This document shows, one piece after another, positions 35,876-48,960 of a stretch of DNA of 64,000 nt. A program made the translations under genes and the position numbers. A model generated the notes under the pieces. That model saw nothing but the letters and a program-made list of their open reading frames with translations, searched no databases and was not told the origin of the DNA. Positions within the stretch are counted from its first letter, which is position 1. Each line of letters opens with the position of its first letter. Origin of the DNA: Vanilla planifolia. Taxonomy: Eukaryota > Streptophyta > Magnoliopsida > Asparagales > Orchidaceae. The stretch is taken from contig JAIUJO010000071.1 in the NCBI GenBank assembly GCA_023846275.1, forward strand, positions 922,434 through 986,433, given 5' to 3'.

Positions 35876-36310
35876 TCTCAATCCTATTGAGAAATAGAAC
35901 TAACTAATCCTAAGGCAAAGCATTTAGAAACTCAACGCCACTATTCCTCAACAACTTGGTCCCAAGCCTTCTTTTTGCACTATTGTTTATGGATATCCTA
36001 TAATGGGCAAAACAGGATTCCATTGTCAATTGCTTCTATCAAAAATAGGATGAACTACAGATTCGAGCCATAGCACACGGTTTCCTAAAATATGTAAAAT
36101 TTTTTCGATTGAAACCTAAAGGGTTTTACATGAAGAAGAGTTTTTCTCAGCATGCTCTATTTGAGACTGGTAGGAGAAGAACCAACTAAGTATTGTTCAA
36201 GATTTGTTCAAAATAAGAGGGGAAGCAAAACCATGTCAAGATGGTATGGATCACTTCTTTAAGGATCTAACTACCAGTTTTGGAGGAACACATACAAGAA
36301 AAAAGGATAA
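35876..36310 (-). other. Plastid trnV-rps12 spacer fragment
   Basis: Plastid spacer beyond trnV: GATGAACTACAGATTCGAGC, CGATTGAAACCTAAAGGG, CTGGTAGGAGAAGAACC and AAATAAGAGGGGAAGC are recognisable. No rps12 exon is reached. The right edge is gradual, about 36310. Confidence 0.6.
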
Positions 36311-37279
36311 CAGTAACCAATTAAGTTAGTACTTTGTTTTCTTATCTTATTTCATTTACTAACATTGAGCAAGAATCATAGTGGAGGCTCCCACCTCTGA
36401 GTTTCTACCCAATGCTTGTCTATATATCTCCCAGGTTTTATTGTCTATAGTAGACAGGCTTGATAAACAATAAGGACTAGTTGTCCCCCTGCAGGCTACT
36501 ATTTTTGTGACCAAGGCTAGAAGGATCATCACCCATGTGTCAATCTTGCTGGGTGGTCTATTTGATGAGCTTGGCAACATGACTAACTACATAAAGAAGT
36601 TGATGCGACATTGGTATGGCAGGCCCACTATAGGTTCATGACACATGCTAAGGAGGAGCTCCGAATAGCACGTTGTTTAAAGTCTCATATTGTGTGGAGA
36701 TGGTGAACATAATTGAGTGAGAGCTTATGTTGGTAGAGCATGAGCTTGCAGAGGCACGCCTTTGGGTTGAATCATTAAAGAATAAGAGGATAGCTTCTAA
36801 AGAGTACCTTGCTAGGACAGCTACCTTTACATAAAATCTACACATTGTCCTTGCATAATTACAGAGCTATAGTTGTGGTGATGATGACATTAGGTGTTGT
36901 GATATCTTTGCCAAGCTGTGTCAACATCTTATCCTTTCTGAGGTCCATAATGCTGGTAGCCTCTATTTTGTTTGAATAGGATTTGTGTATGCTTTGATCA
37001 TTACTAACATATTTGCATATTTTCAAATTTCATCTATGAATTAATACAACACTTTACATGTTTCTACCCATTCAATTTCTATGAAGAGTACATACAAATC
37101 CTTGCAGTAGTTGAAATGAATATAGTTTCCTGAGGGACTTCGCTAACTTCAAGCTCTTAAAGTAGCCTAGAATAGTCTCTCAAAAATGATTGGCAGGCTA
37201 AGAACCTAAGGTGGTGATGAAACCAGTTTCTTGTCATGATGAGATTGGTGTTGCCTGCCCCCAGTCTAGAAATGCTGAT
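36311..37279. other. Nuclear spacer, unrecognised
   Basis: No gene recognised. The plus strand around 36700-36830 reads as a charged, coiled-coil-like stretch (with EHELAEARLWVESLKNK) interrupted by a stop, which may be the relic of a host or transposon protein. From here on the plastid/mitochondrial landmarks and the G/C palindromic repeats are no longer seen. Confidence 0.35.
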
Positions 37280-38690
37280 GAGTGTTTACTCTCCCAACCT
37301 TGAATAGGTCATGGATCCACTCTTTTCTCTGAGGCTAAGGTTTGGCCCATATGTCAAGGCAGCAACTAAGTCGAATTCCTTCCTATATAATGAAATGAGA
37401 GAAGCAGGATGGGATTGTCCCCGAACTAAGTAATACCTCTTCCAATATTGAGCATGAATAGGTGTGAGAACATAGTTATGTTTGGGGGACACTTCTTTTC
37501 CTTGAGTAAAAGACACCTCCTAAATCAGAAAAGGTCCTTCCCACTAATGTTTGAATGTGTTGCATCTATCGGGTTACATTCATAGGCCTTATTATGGCTA
37601 GGACTAGGACTTCCAGCCTGAAAAACCATCTATGAACCCTTTGATCAAAGACTTTTGATACACTTGCATGGTAGATTTCAAGACTTTGTCAAGAACTCAG
37701 TCATTTATCCTCCAGAGCATCCAGCTCTTGGAGTCTAAGTTGCATTCTTTGGTCCTCTATAAAGCCTTCCTAAATTGCCACTCTAAAGTGATTTGGACTT
37801 CCAGTGGGAGGACTGCTTCTCAACCAATGTCAAGGCATAAGGAGTGGAGCTGGTAGGTGTATGTGTAGTAGTATGGAATGCCTATGGTCATTCAGGAAAC
37901 TTCTCATGAAGGTCATTTCTTAGAACAAGTTCGATTGGAATGAGAAGCTTACATAGTGTCTTCTTGACTAACAACCTCTTCATGCCAATTAGTCGTACCT
38001 TTGTAATGTGTAGAGAAACAATGTTGCATCTAAAACATTCTATGAAGTCAATCTATTTTTTGGTTTTTGAATGGTGTTCATTCCATTGTCAGAGATCAGG
38101 TGAACAAGGACTTTGAACTAAGAGATTAGTTGATTTCAGATCCACATCATTTCCCTTCACTCGTTTCAATGGTTTGGCCTCTGCCCACTTGAAAAAGAAT
38201 CTGTGGTAGCCAGAATATACACATGCCTCCTTGATGAAGGAGGCTGGATGGGGCCAATCACATCTGTGCCCCAAACCTGAAGCATGACATTACCATCAGA
38301 TGTCAAGGTTTTGATGGCTGTCGAATGAAGTCTGCATGCATCCGACAAATGTGGCATCTCTTGGAGAAAACCTTTGATATGGTGGGTCAGTATTACCCCA
38401 GTTGTCTCAGTGATGGTAGAACTTGGTCCCTTACTGGTGTGCATCACAGACTCCAAAATGAGCTTCCTCGAAAGCTTCTTTAGATTCAAGCTTTGACATG
38501 CATCCTAGGAGGAATCCATCGAAGGCACTCCAATAGAGAACTCTGTTCTCACAAGAGTCTTGTATAGCCCAACGTCTAATATAGTTTCGAGTGGGCACAT
38601 TCATTGATAGAATTCTCTACCCTTGTTCAGATATTAAAGCAATTGTTTTTGTCAATCCTCTTTTGCAGTCACTTCTAAGGCTTCAGTGCC
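37280..38690 (-). mobile_element. Ty3/Gypsy LTR retrotransposon fossil, integrase part
   Basis: Minus-strand fragment of a plant Ty3/Gypsy pol: H2C2 zinc-finger region (about 38350-38500), integrase core with the group's typical GTDVIGPI word (near 38250) and integrase C-terminal region toward 37300. No LTR is visible at either end; the element ends where LINE copy A begins (~38.7 kb). Broken by numerous breaks; looks old. It belongs to another subgroup than the integrase fossil at 21.8 kb, judging from the different core wording. Confidence 0.75.
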
Positions 38691-38698
38691 ACACAAGG

Positions 38699-39037
38699 TT
38701 AGCTAACCACAACATTGAAATCCCTTGCCACTATCATGGGTCCCTCACCTCTAGCCTCCTCCCTCAAGATCTCCCACACAACATTCCTCTTGATAGGCTC
38801 CTTGGAAGCATACACCACACAAAATTTTATCAGCCTTTTCTCCCTTACCCTTGCCTGCACAACAAGTACTTGCAATGAAATTTTTATAACTTTCAAGTGA
38901 AGCCAACTCCTCCATAAAACCACAATCCTTCCAAACAATCTACTTGATTGTTGCACTACAAATTCCCAGTCCCTACCAAGTAGTAAATCGGCATTACTTC
39001 TACTGAATTTCTCCACCGTGGTTTCAACAAGAGCCAT
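38699..39037 (-). pseudogene. LINE A endonuclease, N-terminal part
   Basis: A 112-codon open frame. Landmarks of the apurinic-type endonuclease of plant LINEs: ALVETTVEKFSRS (the E of the ET dyad binds metal), GGIVVLW-like GRIVVLWRSW, VYASKEPIKRNVVWEIL and MIVARDFNVV (family GDFN; G is replaced by R). The N-terminal WNIRG motif lies just upstream in a neighbouring frame. The domain is cut before its SDH motif. Confidence 0.8.
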
Positions 39038-41466
39038 TATTGCAATGCCTCCTCTTCTTCAAACCATTGCAAGTAACCCCTTGATTTTTTATCCCTTATT
39101 CCCCAAATGTTTCATATAGTGAGCTTGATCATTTTTGGTTGTAGTAAAGCATAACAACCTCTAGTATCTCTGACTAACAACAGTTGGCTTTCCAACAAAC
39201 TAGCAACACTTCCACATGAAGTGTACAACCAATTCCCACTTCGAAAAAAGCATTGGACATAGTTGTTGTAACCACATAACTCCACACACCATGGCCATCA
39301 TTTTATAGCACAAACATCTTAGAATTCCAAGGGATTCAATAACCGCATTCAGATCATACAAACAACAGTAAGGAAAAACTTCAGCTTATGTTCTCTCTTT
39401 GAACTTCCAATTTTTTTAGAGTGCTCTACAGCTTCACATCCACAGCATCCCCCTTCATTCTTGTACTTATCATTGTTTTGAGTCTTCATATAGTAACCTT
39501 CCTACCTCTATAGACTCCATCAACACCATTTCAGCAACAGCATGTCTTCACAAAACTACAACCTACCTTCTCATATTCTTATTACGCATGATATGCCACC
39601 AAGCACATCTCCAGCCCCTCGTTAGTTTCAAATTAGCTCTTTGTAGAATTCCATCATGGCTTAAGGGATTCATAATAGCAATAAAGTTTCCTTCAATTCT
39701 CCATATTCCATCACACTAGTAATCCTCTAGTAGCAACTTCACCTCTAGAATTGGCCCTCCTGCTTCGCTCTCTCCATGCCATCCTCAAATCTATTTCTAC
39801 ATTCAGCATAGCTGCATCGTAATGCTACATCCCCATTCATTTCCTTCTTTCTTACATGCTTCACCCAATCGAAAGAAGCAACAACACTTTGCCAAGTAAC
39901 TCTGTTAATTTCTAGCAAGTGTCTTATCTTCATTTCCAGCACCCTATTGGATTGCCTCTTCGCCCACTACCCGTCATGTGTCGAGTCATTGATCTATGAA
40001 GGATTGCAAGGCCTTTTACTACAGCAATATGCTTGTCTAAAAGCAAACTAGAAACTAAAGAGAACATCCACCATATTTGGCCAAAGCATTCACACCAAAC
40101 ACCCTGCTTAGAATCATGAATGCAATTCCTGCACTTTTAATTATAGCTTGCACCTCCATGAATCATCACCAAGGACAGACATTTCATTGCAAAATGCTGC
40201 AACCTGTGAGCTACAACTGAGAGGTTCCCCTCTCTCTTCATTTAGTTTTATAAAGCTACATGGCTTGAAACTCCCCTAATCGTATCACCATCCTATTGCA
40301 ATTTTCTCTTCCCCTTGGTGTCCTCCTTTATTGTCCTCTTGTTCTACTGGCATCCATCAATATGCTAAGTCACCTGTATTGTAGCCTCCTTCCCCAATGT
40401 ATCCTTTGGAGTCCACACTTTCCTGAAAGGTTCCCTCCCCCTCGCAATAGAGATACTTCTTCACCTTCTGGTTACCTCTCTACTCCACCATAATTAACTG
40501 CACCCCTTGGGTCCCTCTAAAAAATTTGGAGCAACTGTATGGACTAGAATTTTTTTTTGAACAAGCATGGTAGCCCTCCTTAATTGCATCAACATCCAAG
40601 GGCCTAGCCCTTTCCTGACTCCCTCATCCTCTTCCCACTAAGTTCTTGGTTGTTGGTTTCCTGGCTTCCTTGCATTATTTTATCGGTCTTCTCCTTCCCA
40701 CTTGCTCCATTTCCCTCTAAATACCTATCAAATTGGCTTGTGTCTCCCAAATGGAACATTGATTCGTGTAGCCTCCTACATGGCGGGAAGTGTAGCACAT
40801 TCGAGGAAGGCTCTCATACAAAAAAAAGGAATGCCTTCCTCAATAGTCTACTTAGCCATATTAATGGCTTCAGTGGTTTCGAAAGGTTCATCCTTACACA
40901 GACCCTCGCATACGAAGATTGCTACAAATCAGCGGTCCATCCATCCTGTAAGATTGGTTCACTAACTTCTTTGGCAATGCATAAAATGTTTTTAGTGTCC
41001 CAGTATAGCAACGGAAGCATAGGGAATCTTACCCTCACTTAGGCACACATTATAATCATGACAATAGGCCTAAACTTAGGGTCCAAACATCCAACCCCAT
41101 GGCTTGCTCTGCTACTTGCCAAGGTCTACCCAGGCATATCGCATTCCTATCCTCAATTGAAACAAAATGAAGACAAAAGCATCCTAATGATAGGTCCAAT
41201 ATTATGAAATTCTTAAAATAGCCCCACCTTTGTTATAAAAGCCTTGCAATAATGTAGAAAAGAAGGGTATTACCATAGACTCTCCCCACCAAATCAAATT
41301 AGTGAAACTCCTTGCCTCTACAGCATGTTGAATCTGACATGATAATCTCATCCTGTACTATGTAATCAAACATTCTAGTAGTAACCTCCTTAACATCAAT
41401 ATAAGGAGGCCACTTAGTGGTTATTGTATTTGCTATATTTGAGTTCCTTCTAGCTATCAGTACATC
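38708..41466 (-). mobile_element. LINE copy A (L1-type), 5' half only
   Basis: Minus-strand LINE lacking its 3' half. In element sense: DUF4283-like ORF1 domain (about 41400-40900), zinc-knuckle segment (about 40750-40800, with CYTSRHVGGYTNQC, where one Cys and one His of the CCHC set are lost), a basic proline/arginine-rich linker (near 40540-40300), a spacer region to ~39140, then the start of the endonuclease (LTIWNIRGI.. and ALVETTVEKFSRS, 39130-38700). Reverse transcriptase and RNase H are absent; the copy stops at the Gypsy fossil. Its 5' side is cut by the 3' end of copy B at 41466. Confidence 0.8.
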
Positions 41467-43510
41467 TTTGGGTTCTATTGATAATATAATAATGGCCAAA
41501 GCCTACAAAAATTCTTCTATTGAGGATCAAATAAAAAATCTAAAAACAACATTAGAAGTGATTGGGAAGGGGCATACCCCAGTCACAAGTAAAATCAATT
41601 GAACATGCATAATGCATCACCCAGTCTATTGGGAAATTTCCTTGCCTATAAATATGTGTTAACTAAAAGGTATCCATGCCTCTGACATACCAGAGAGAGT
41701 CTTTAAATCTTCCATCACATGAAGAGTGTCATATAAGATTGCCCACCTCTTGAATAGCCATAGTAGAGTCTGTCTGAGTCTCAACTGCATGATACATGAA
41801 GAACTTCAACCTAAGCATTTTCACAGCCTCCATAATGGCGTGCACCTCCATAGCTATGCTTGGTTATGAAATAACCTTCCTTCTAGTAACTAGCAATGGC
41901 TTCCCAAGGCGATCTTTAATAGTAATTCACAGCCTCATAGCATTGTCTCAAAACATCGCATCACAATTGATTTTAATCCATCTAGTTGGAGGAGGAGCCC
42001 AGAATAAAGCTACATTCAACTCAAGTGGGTTGTATAGATTCCCACTAGAAAAGGATGAAGCCAAGTTATATTTTTTGATCACAACCACTACATCAATTTG
42101 AATCTTCCTTAATAGGATGGTATTGCTAAATATTTGCTCCTTGTGTTTTTTTAAATTCTTCTTAGTCAATGTAGTAGAGAGCTATAGCAACTATAGCAAC
42201 ATGCTTGATCATGTCCCCACACTTCAATTTGTTCAACTCCAAAGTGCTGTAAAGCTATTATAATAAAAAATTGCTACAACTTTCACTACTGCATGGAACG
42301 AGAGTTACAGTCGCATCCTTCAAGTGCTCCACATTCCAAACCTCTTTCGTTTTCCAGCAATCCTACATGAGATGTTATAAAGTCTTGGCCTGATTATACC
42401 CCCAAACACAGTTACTGCACTCTATCAATCTCCTTTTGAATATCCATTCAGCGATAAGAATATAATTTTTCACCAATTTCCAAATGAAAATCCTCACCTT
42501 GATCAGCACTTTGAGCTTCCAAATCTAGTTATATTTACTTGCAAAAGCACGTGAACCCCAACATTTTCTAGAATTTTAGCTTGCACCATAGTTGAGTAGA
42601 ACATGGAATTGTTCACCTCCACGAATTCAGTTTGTAATTGCTGTAGCTAGTCCATGCTATCATTCAGTGCCCAAGGATGATGCAGCATCCTACCAAGCAA
42701 TAATTCACTAGCCCATGCTTTAAGACTACACACAACCCATTCCCTATGCTCAATAATACGTTCACTAACAAATTTTGGCCGTCTTACCTTCATGTTGATT
42801 TATGTAAGCCACCACTTGATTAGAAGAAACTCTAACCGATTCTCTTCGATAAAAAGTACATCCCTGCCCTCTCCAATTCTCCACACAAAGTTTGGTACAA
42901 CTTATGGCATTACCTCGTTGAATCTGCATGCCTACAAAGCTCTCTGTGGAACACCCCTCATCTTTTCTCCCATCAAGTGTTTACTCCTCATCATCTCCAC
43001 CCACATACTCTCTTCTCTTGCCAAGAATCTCCTGTATTGTATCATAATCAAGGCCTATTACCAAATACTAAGATCATGGATACCCAAACAACCCTCTTCC
43101 TTCAATAAAGTGACAGCACTCCAGTCTGCATAATGCATTGCATGTCCCTCCTTGGCACCAAATCATAAGTATCTTTTGAACATCTTTTCCAAAACATTGA
43201 TCACTCCCTTTGGCACTACAAAATGGCTCAAGTGAATTAGGGATCACTATCAGCATTGAGTTGATCATAATAATCTTGCCTATCATGGAAAGAGGTCTGA
43301 TTCTCCATTTTACAACTTTTTCTTCTACTATTTGAATGATGAAGTTAAAGTCTCCCTTATTTAGCAACTTTGTCCAGATGGTGTCCCAAAATACATAAGA
43401 TTTTTCCTTTGGGTCATATGAACTTTCCTAACCACCATCTTTCTTCTCTTACCCACCATCCCCTTGCTAAAGTAGACTCTTGAATTGGCAAGGTTTACCT
43501 TCTTGGAAGA

Positions 43511-43819
43511 TTATTTCTCATAATCTTCCATAATCTGTCTTACCACCCTGACAATAGCATATGTAGCAAGAGCATATAAAATGACATCAATGGGATATAA
43601 CAAATGACAAATAATTGGAGAAGTTGGCCCACATCGAAATCCTATAAATGACATAGCTTCATACTTCCTCACGAGTCCAGTTAGAAATTCAGATTTAATA
43701 GTGAACAAATACGATGACAGCGGGCATACTTGCTTGAGTCCTCTCTTGGCCTTAATCCATGGGATTTTGACCCCATTCAATAACACCCTAAACCATGGTA
43801 TTGAAATACATGCATTCAC
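43511..43819 (-). pseudogene. LINE B reverse transcriptase, palm segment
   Basis: 102-codon open piece with RT landmarks RGLKQVCPLSSYLF (family RGLRQGCPLSPYLF), then LTGLVRK and CHLLYPIDVILY. The catalytic YADD/YVDD box is YPID here, so polymerase activity is lost. The next RT segment (43367-43074) with IPNSLEPFC and the thumb region continues in another frame. Confidence 0.8.
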
Positions 43820-44808
43820 CCAGTCACACTACACTATTGAGAAGCCTAAGAATGTCATCATATTAATTACAAACTACATCTGACCTTGTCATATGCTTGT
43901 TCCATATCCACCTTTATTATCATAAGACCCTCTTTAGAAACCAAAGAATGCATCCTGGTTGCCATTTCTTGAGTAATGAATATATTATCTGAGATAGATC
44001 TACCAGGTACAAAAGCTCCTTATTCCTTCATGATTAGATCAGGCAGAACCATCTTCAGTCATGTTACCAAGATCCTTGCCATTATTTTGTATATAATGTT
44101 GCAGAAACTTATGGACTTGAACTATTCTAGTCTATCTACACCTCGTACTTATGGAATAGGGATAATAAGAGTATCCTTCCAAGTTGTTGGCATCTATCTA
44201 TCTTGAAAGAATTGTAGCAAAATAGTAACAATATCCCCCTGAGTAATCTCCCAATACCACTGTATGAACTCTACTGTAACCTCATCATTTCACAATGCCT
44301 TGTTCTTCCTTATAAATCTAATGGCTCTAATGACTTCTTCCTCGATAGGATGCATGGTGAGCATTCCCTCCTATTCTAATCCAATTCATCTGTATGGTTG
44401 GTATTGCAGTAAAGGATAATCAACATCAGTATTGCACAACTTTGACTCAAAATGATTCACCAACAAGCTTTTTATTTTTGTTTGTGGAACTAACCACCTC
44501 TCCCTTATCATCCTTCAATTGTAGTATATGCTTATCTCTCCACTTAGAAGTCATAGTAGCCTGGAAGAAATTAGTATTACTACCCCTCAGTTGAGCCTAT
44601 TGCATCTTTGCTCTTTGCCACCACCATCTCTCCTCAAGTGCACTAGCCCTGTGAAAAGAAGAAATGAGTTGTCTGAGTTGGACGTGTTCCTGATAATTAA
44701 GACCCATCTCAAATTCCTTGAGTTATAGACCATGGATTTCCTTTACAAGTTCACCATTCCTATCAATAGGGTTGTGCATCTAAGTCTTGCTCCACCTGCT
44801 CAAAGCAG

Positions 44809-45150
44809 CTAGGGATCTATAGAATTTTGTGAAAAGCCTCTCCATGGGGTTCCCTCTCGCCAATTTATTCCACACTTTTTGTACCACCTCATAGTCTGAG
44901 GAAACGTGAGCCAAGTACTCTCAAATTGATTTCTTCTTACAGTGGCCATCCCTAGATGAGTCCACAACTCAATAAGTAATGGGCAGTGATTTGACACAAT
45001 GCGTGACAAATTAGTAACTATAGTTGTGGGAAAGTCCTGTATTCCCTTAAGATTCATTAGCATTCTATCCAGTCTTTCCAATATTCGAGCACCACATTCT
45101 TTCCCATTGCACCAGATGTACCTATTGCCCACATATCCTAAGTCAATCAA
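44809..45150 (-). pseudogene. LINE B endonuclease, C-terminal part
   Basis: 113-codon open piece. DLGYVGNRYIWCNGKECGAR, then ILERLDRMLMN and SRIVSNHCPLLIEL are the typical C-terminal landmarks of plant LINE endonucleases; the SDH catalytic motif is SNH here, keeping the His. The following text to the RT start is recognisable in other frames. Confidence 0.8.
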
Positions 45151-48100
45151 CTAAAATTCTTGCATGATTTTAGAAAATGCCTACCATCCCTGTCCACTTC
45201 TAAACCTCTTCCCTCCTCTCTTCTCCTCCTATGACATAACAACTTTGAAATCCCCCACCACTATCATGGGTCCCCCACGTCAAGCCTCCTACCTCAAGAT
45301 CTCCCACACAACATTCCTCTTGATAGACTCTTTAGAAGCATACACCACACAACATTTTATCAACCTTTCCTCTCCTACCCATGCCTACACTAAAAGTACT
45401 TGCAACAAGAATTTTATAACTTTCAAGTTTAGCCAACTCCTCTACAGAACCACAATGCCTCCAAATAATACAACTGATGGATGCAATACAAACTTCCATA
45501 CACTGTCATGTAGGAAATCCACATCACTTCTACTAAATTTCTCCACATTTATTTCAACAAAAGCCATTACTACAATACCCACTGTTCTTACAAACCTCTG
45601 TAGGTCCCCTTAATTTTTTATCTCTTATTCCTCATATGTTCCATACAACTAGCTTAAATATTTTTGGTAATAGTACAACAAAGCATCCTCTAGTATCTCC
45701 TACCAGCAATAGCTGGCCTTCCAATATATTGGCAGCACTTCCACATGAAGTGTACATCCAATTCCTGCTTGAAACAAAGAATTGGAGGTCGCTGCTGCAA
45801 CCACCCCATAACTCCACACATCGTGCTCAGTATTTTGTAGCCCAAGCATCTTAGCATTCCAAGAAATTTAGCAATTGCATTTAGATCGTATAACATGAAG
45901 CAAGGAAAAACTTCATCTTGTGTTGTCTCTTTAAACTTCCACTTGTTTCTAGAGTGCCTTGTAGCCTCACATCTATAGCATCCCCCTTCCTTCTTATACT
46001 TATAATTTTTTTTTGAGTCTTCATATGGCAAGCTCCCTGCCTTAGAAGACTCCACCAGCACCATTTCAGTAATAGCATGTCTTCACACAAAACTACAACC
46101 TACCTTCTCATATTCGTATATCACATGATATGTCGTCACGCACATCTCCAAACCCTCATCAGTAGCAAATTGGCTTCTAGCATGGCTTAGGAACTTCATA
46201 GTAGTAGCCAAATTCCCTTCAGCTCTCCATATTCCATTGCACCAGCCATCCTTCAGCAGCAAATTCACCTCCAACAATTAGCCCTCTTGCATCGCCCTCT
46301 CCATGTCATCCTCAATTCTTTTTCTGCATTCAACATAGTTGCATCCCAATGTTGTATTCCTATTCATTTCCTTCTTCCTCACATGCTTCACCAAATTGAA
46401 AGAAGTAGTAGCACATTGCCAAGTAACTCTATTAATTTCAAGCGTCTCATCTTCATTTCCAGCACCCTATTGGATTGCCCCTTCACCCACATCCCACTAT
46501 GTGTCGAGTCATTGTTCCATGAAGGATTACAAGGACTTTACTATAGCAATAAGCTTATCTCAGAGCAAAATAAAAACCAAAGAGAGCATCCATCCAATTT
46601 CCCCAAAAGAATTCACACTGAACACCCTGCTTAGAATTATGAATGCAATCCCTACACCTCTCATTATAGATTGTACCTCCATGAATCACCAAAGATATTT
46701 CATTACAAATGCAATAGCCCATGAACTACAACTGAGAGGTTCCCCTCTCTCTCTCTATTTAGTTTTGTACAACCACATGGCTGAAAACTCCCTTAATCAT
46801 ATCACTTTCCTGCTGCAAATTTCCCTTCCCCTTGGTGTCCTCATCTTTTTACCTCTTGTCGTACTAGCCTCCATCGATATGTTGAGCCACCTGTATTGCA
46901 TCGTCCTTCCCTAATGTATCCTTTGGGGTCCATACTTTCTTGAAAAGATCCTTTCCTCTTGTAATAAAGATACTTCTATGCCTTCTAGGGTACCTCCCAA
47001 CTTCACCATTATTGACCGCACCCCTAGGGTCCCTCTGAAAATTCAGAGCAGCTATATGAACTGGAAATCTTCTTTGACTAGGCATGGCAGCCCTCGTTCT
47101 TCTTGGTTGTACTAGCATCCAAGGCCTAGCCCTTTCTGAACTCCCTCATCCTCATCCCACTGAGTTCTTGGTTGTTGGGTTTTCTGGCTTACTTGCATTG
47201 TTTTATTAGTCTTCTCCTACCCACTTACTGTATTCCCTCTAATGCCCCTATTAAATCGGCTTGTCTTTCCCTAATAAAACATTGATCCATGTAGTGGTCA
47301 ACATGGCCAGAAGTGTAACACATTCGAGGAAGGCCCTCAGACTTAAAGTATTGGAATGTCTTCCCCAATAGCTAACTCAGCCACATTCCTAGCTTCAGAG
47401 GTTTTGAAAGGTCCATCCATGCACAGACCCTTGCATACAAAGATCGCTAAAAATATGTGGTCCATCAATCCGATAAGATTAGTTCTGTAACCTCTTTGGC
47501 AATGCATAAAATGTTTTCCATGTCCTAATATATCAATGGAAGCAAAGGGAATCTGACCCTCATTGCAGCACACATTATAGTCATAGAACTAGGCCTAAAC
47601 TTTGGGTTCCAAACATCTAACCCTATGGCTTGCCCTGTTATCTGTCAAGGTCCACCCAGCCACACAGCATTCCTGTCCTCAATTGAATCAAAATGAAGAC
47701 AAAATCATCCTAATGAAAGGTCCAATATTCTAAAATTCTTAAAATGGCCCCACTTGTACCACAAAAGCCTTGCAATATCCTAGAAAGGAAGGGTAATACA
47801 ATAGACTCTCCTTACCAAATCAAATTGATGAAACTCATTGTGTCTACTGCATGCTGAGTCTGACATGATAATCTCATCCTGTACTACATAATCCAGCGTC
47901 TTTGCAGCAACCTCCTTAACATCAATATAAGGAGGTTGCTCAATGGTTTTTGTATTTACTATATTTGAGTTCTTTTTAAATGTCAGAACATCTTTAAAAC
48001 TTACTTTGTTTGAGTTATCCTATTTACAACCCCACCATATCCCATTCCTTACATTATGGTATCCTATCCTTCTTTAATATGGTCCTCATTGGTATGATTT

Positions 48101-48489
48101 TGAGTGTTCCTCTACGTTGGTGTTCCCTTGTTTAGAGCTTTATTGCTCTCCTTGATGCCACCTGGTAAGACCCATGCAATGTCCATCTTCCCATTTAACC
48201 CCATGAAGGAGTTAATCTCCTCCACCTCTTTTGCAGATGCCATGACTGTGTCACTGGCAGTAGATACTGAGTCTGCTAATATTCCACTATCATTCAAACC
48301 CACTCCAACTTCACCATTAATTATAAAAATGGTCAATATAGCTTGTTTGCTTAGTTAAGAGCATAGCTGCATTTCTCAATCTGTAATTCATTATGCGTGG
48401 GTGACATATCTTCACAACTTTTCACATTTTTGTTGCTCTTCTTAGCTTTAGTGCCAGTCATATTATAGATAACCACCTATCCTTCCAGT

Positions 48490-48960
48490 ACTTCCAACAC
48501 CACAATACAACATAGTAAGGCAATTATAGTACTTATTCAATCAACAATTCTAGCAAATATTCCAACCAGGAATTACTTTAGCCAAAAAAGCCTTTGTAAT
48601 TAATTTCAGTACTTTTGACACCATAATCACAACATCACAAAAGAGTAATAGTAATTATTTCATCTAACAATTATAGAAGTAATTTCAAACAGAGATTGCT
48701 TCAGCCAGCATAACTTGTGCATTAATTTCGAGACTTCCGGCACCACAATATCAAAACAACAAAGAAATAGCAGCACTATCTCAACCAGCAATTTGAAAAC
48801 TAATTTTAACCAGAGATTACTTTAGCCAGCACCGCCTTTTCAATTAAGTCCCAGCACTTCCAACACACCAACACAGCAAAAAAATTACAAAAGAATTCCA
48901 CAACATAGTATTTTCAATAATTAATTTAACCACTTAAAGTAGCAACAATAAAGCAAGCTA
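48490..48960. repeat. Tandem repeat of ~121 bp in the leader of LINE B
   Basis: Three full units and one partial: 48490-48610 (121 bp), 48611-48732 (122 bp), 48733-48855 (123 bp), 48856 to about 48960. Each starts with ACTTCCRRCACC-like sequence, has a CARCAATT core, then RGATTACTTTAGCCA and ends in ATTAATTTC. Divergence between units is considerable, so the array is old or its units were already different when inserted. It lies upstream of LINE B ORF1 in element sense. Confidence 0.8.

Noticed and set aside
1-36310. A genuine mitochondrial genome
   Set aside because: All recognised genes are broken, the 16S copies are transition-rich, and the same contig carries a LINE run and 25S rDNA.
45164-45613. 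149-codon plus-strand frame, also seen at 54498-54959
   Set aside because: Antisense of the LINE endonuclease in copies B and D.
46339-46914. 191-codon plus-strand frame, the longest in the window
   Set aside because: It is antisense to the LINE B spacer and linker region; similar antisense frames recur in the other LINE copies.
48490-48960. CRISPR-like array
   Set aside because: Units are contiguous, divergent and ~121 bp long without a short-repeat/spacer pattern.
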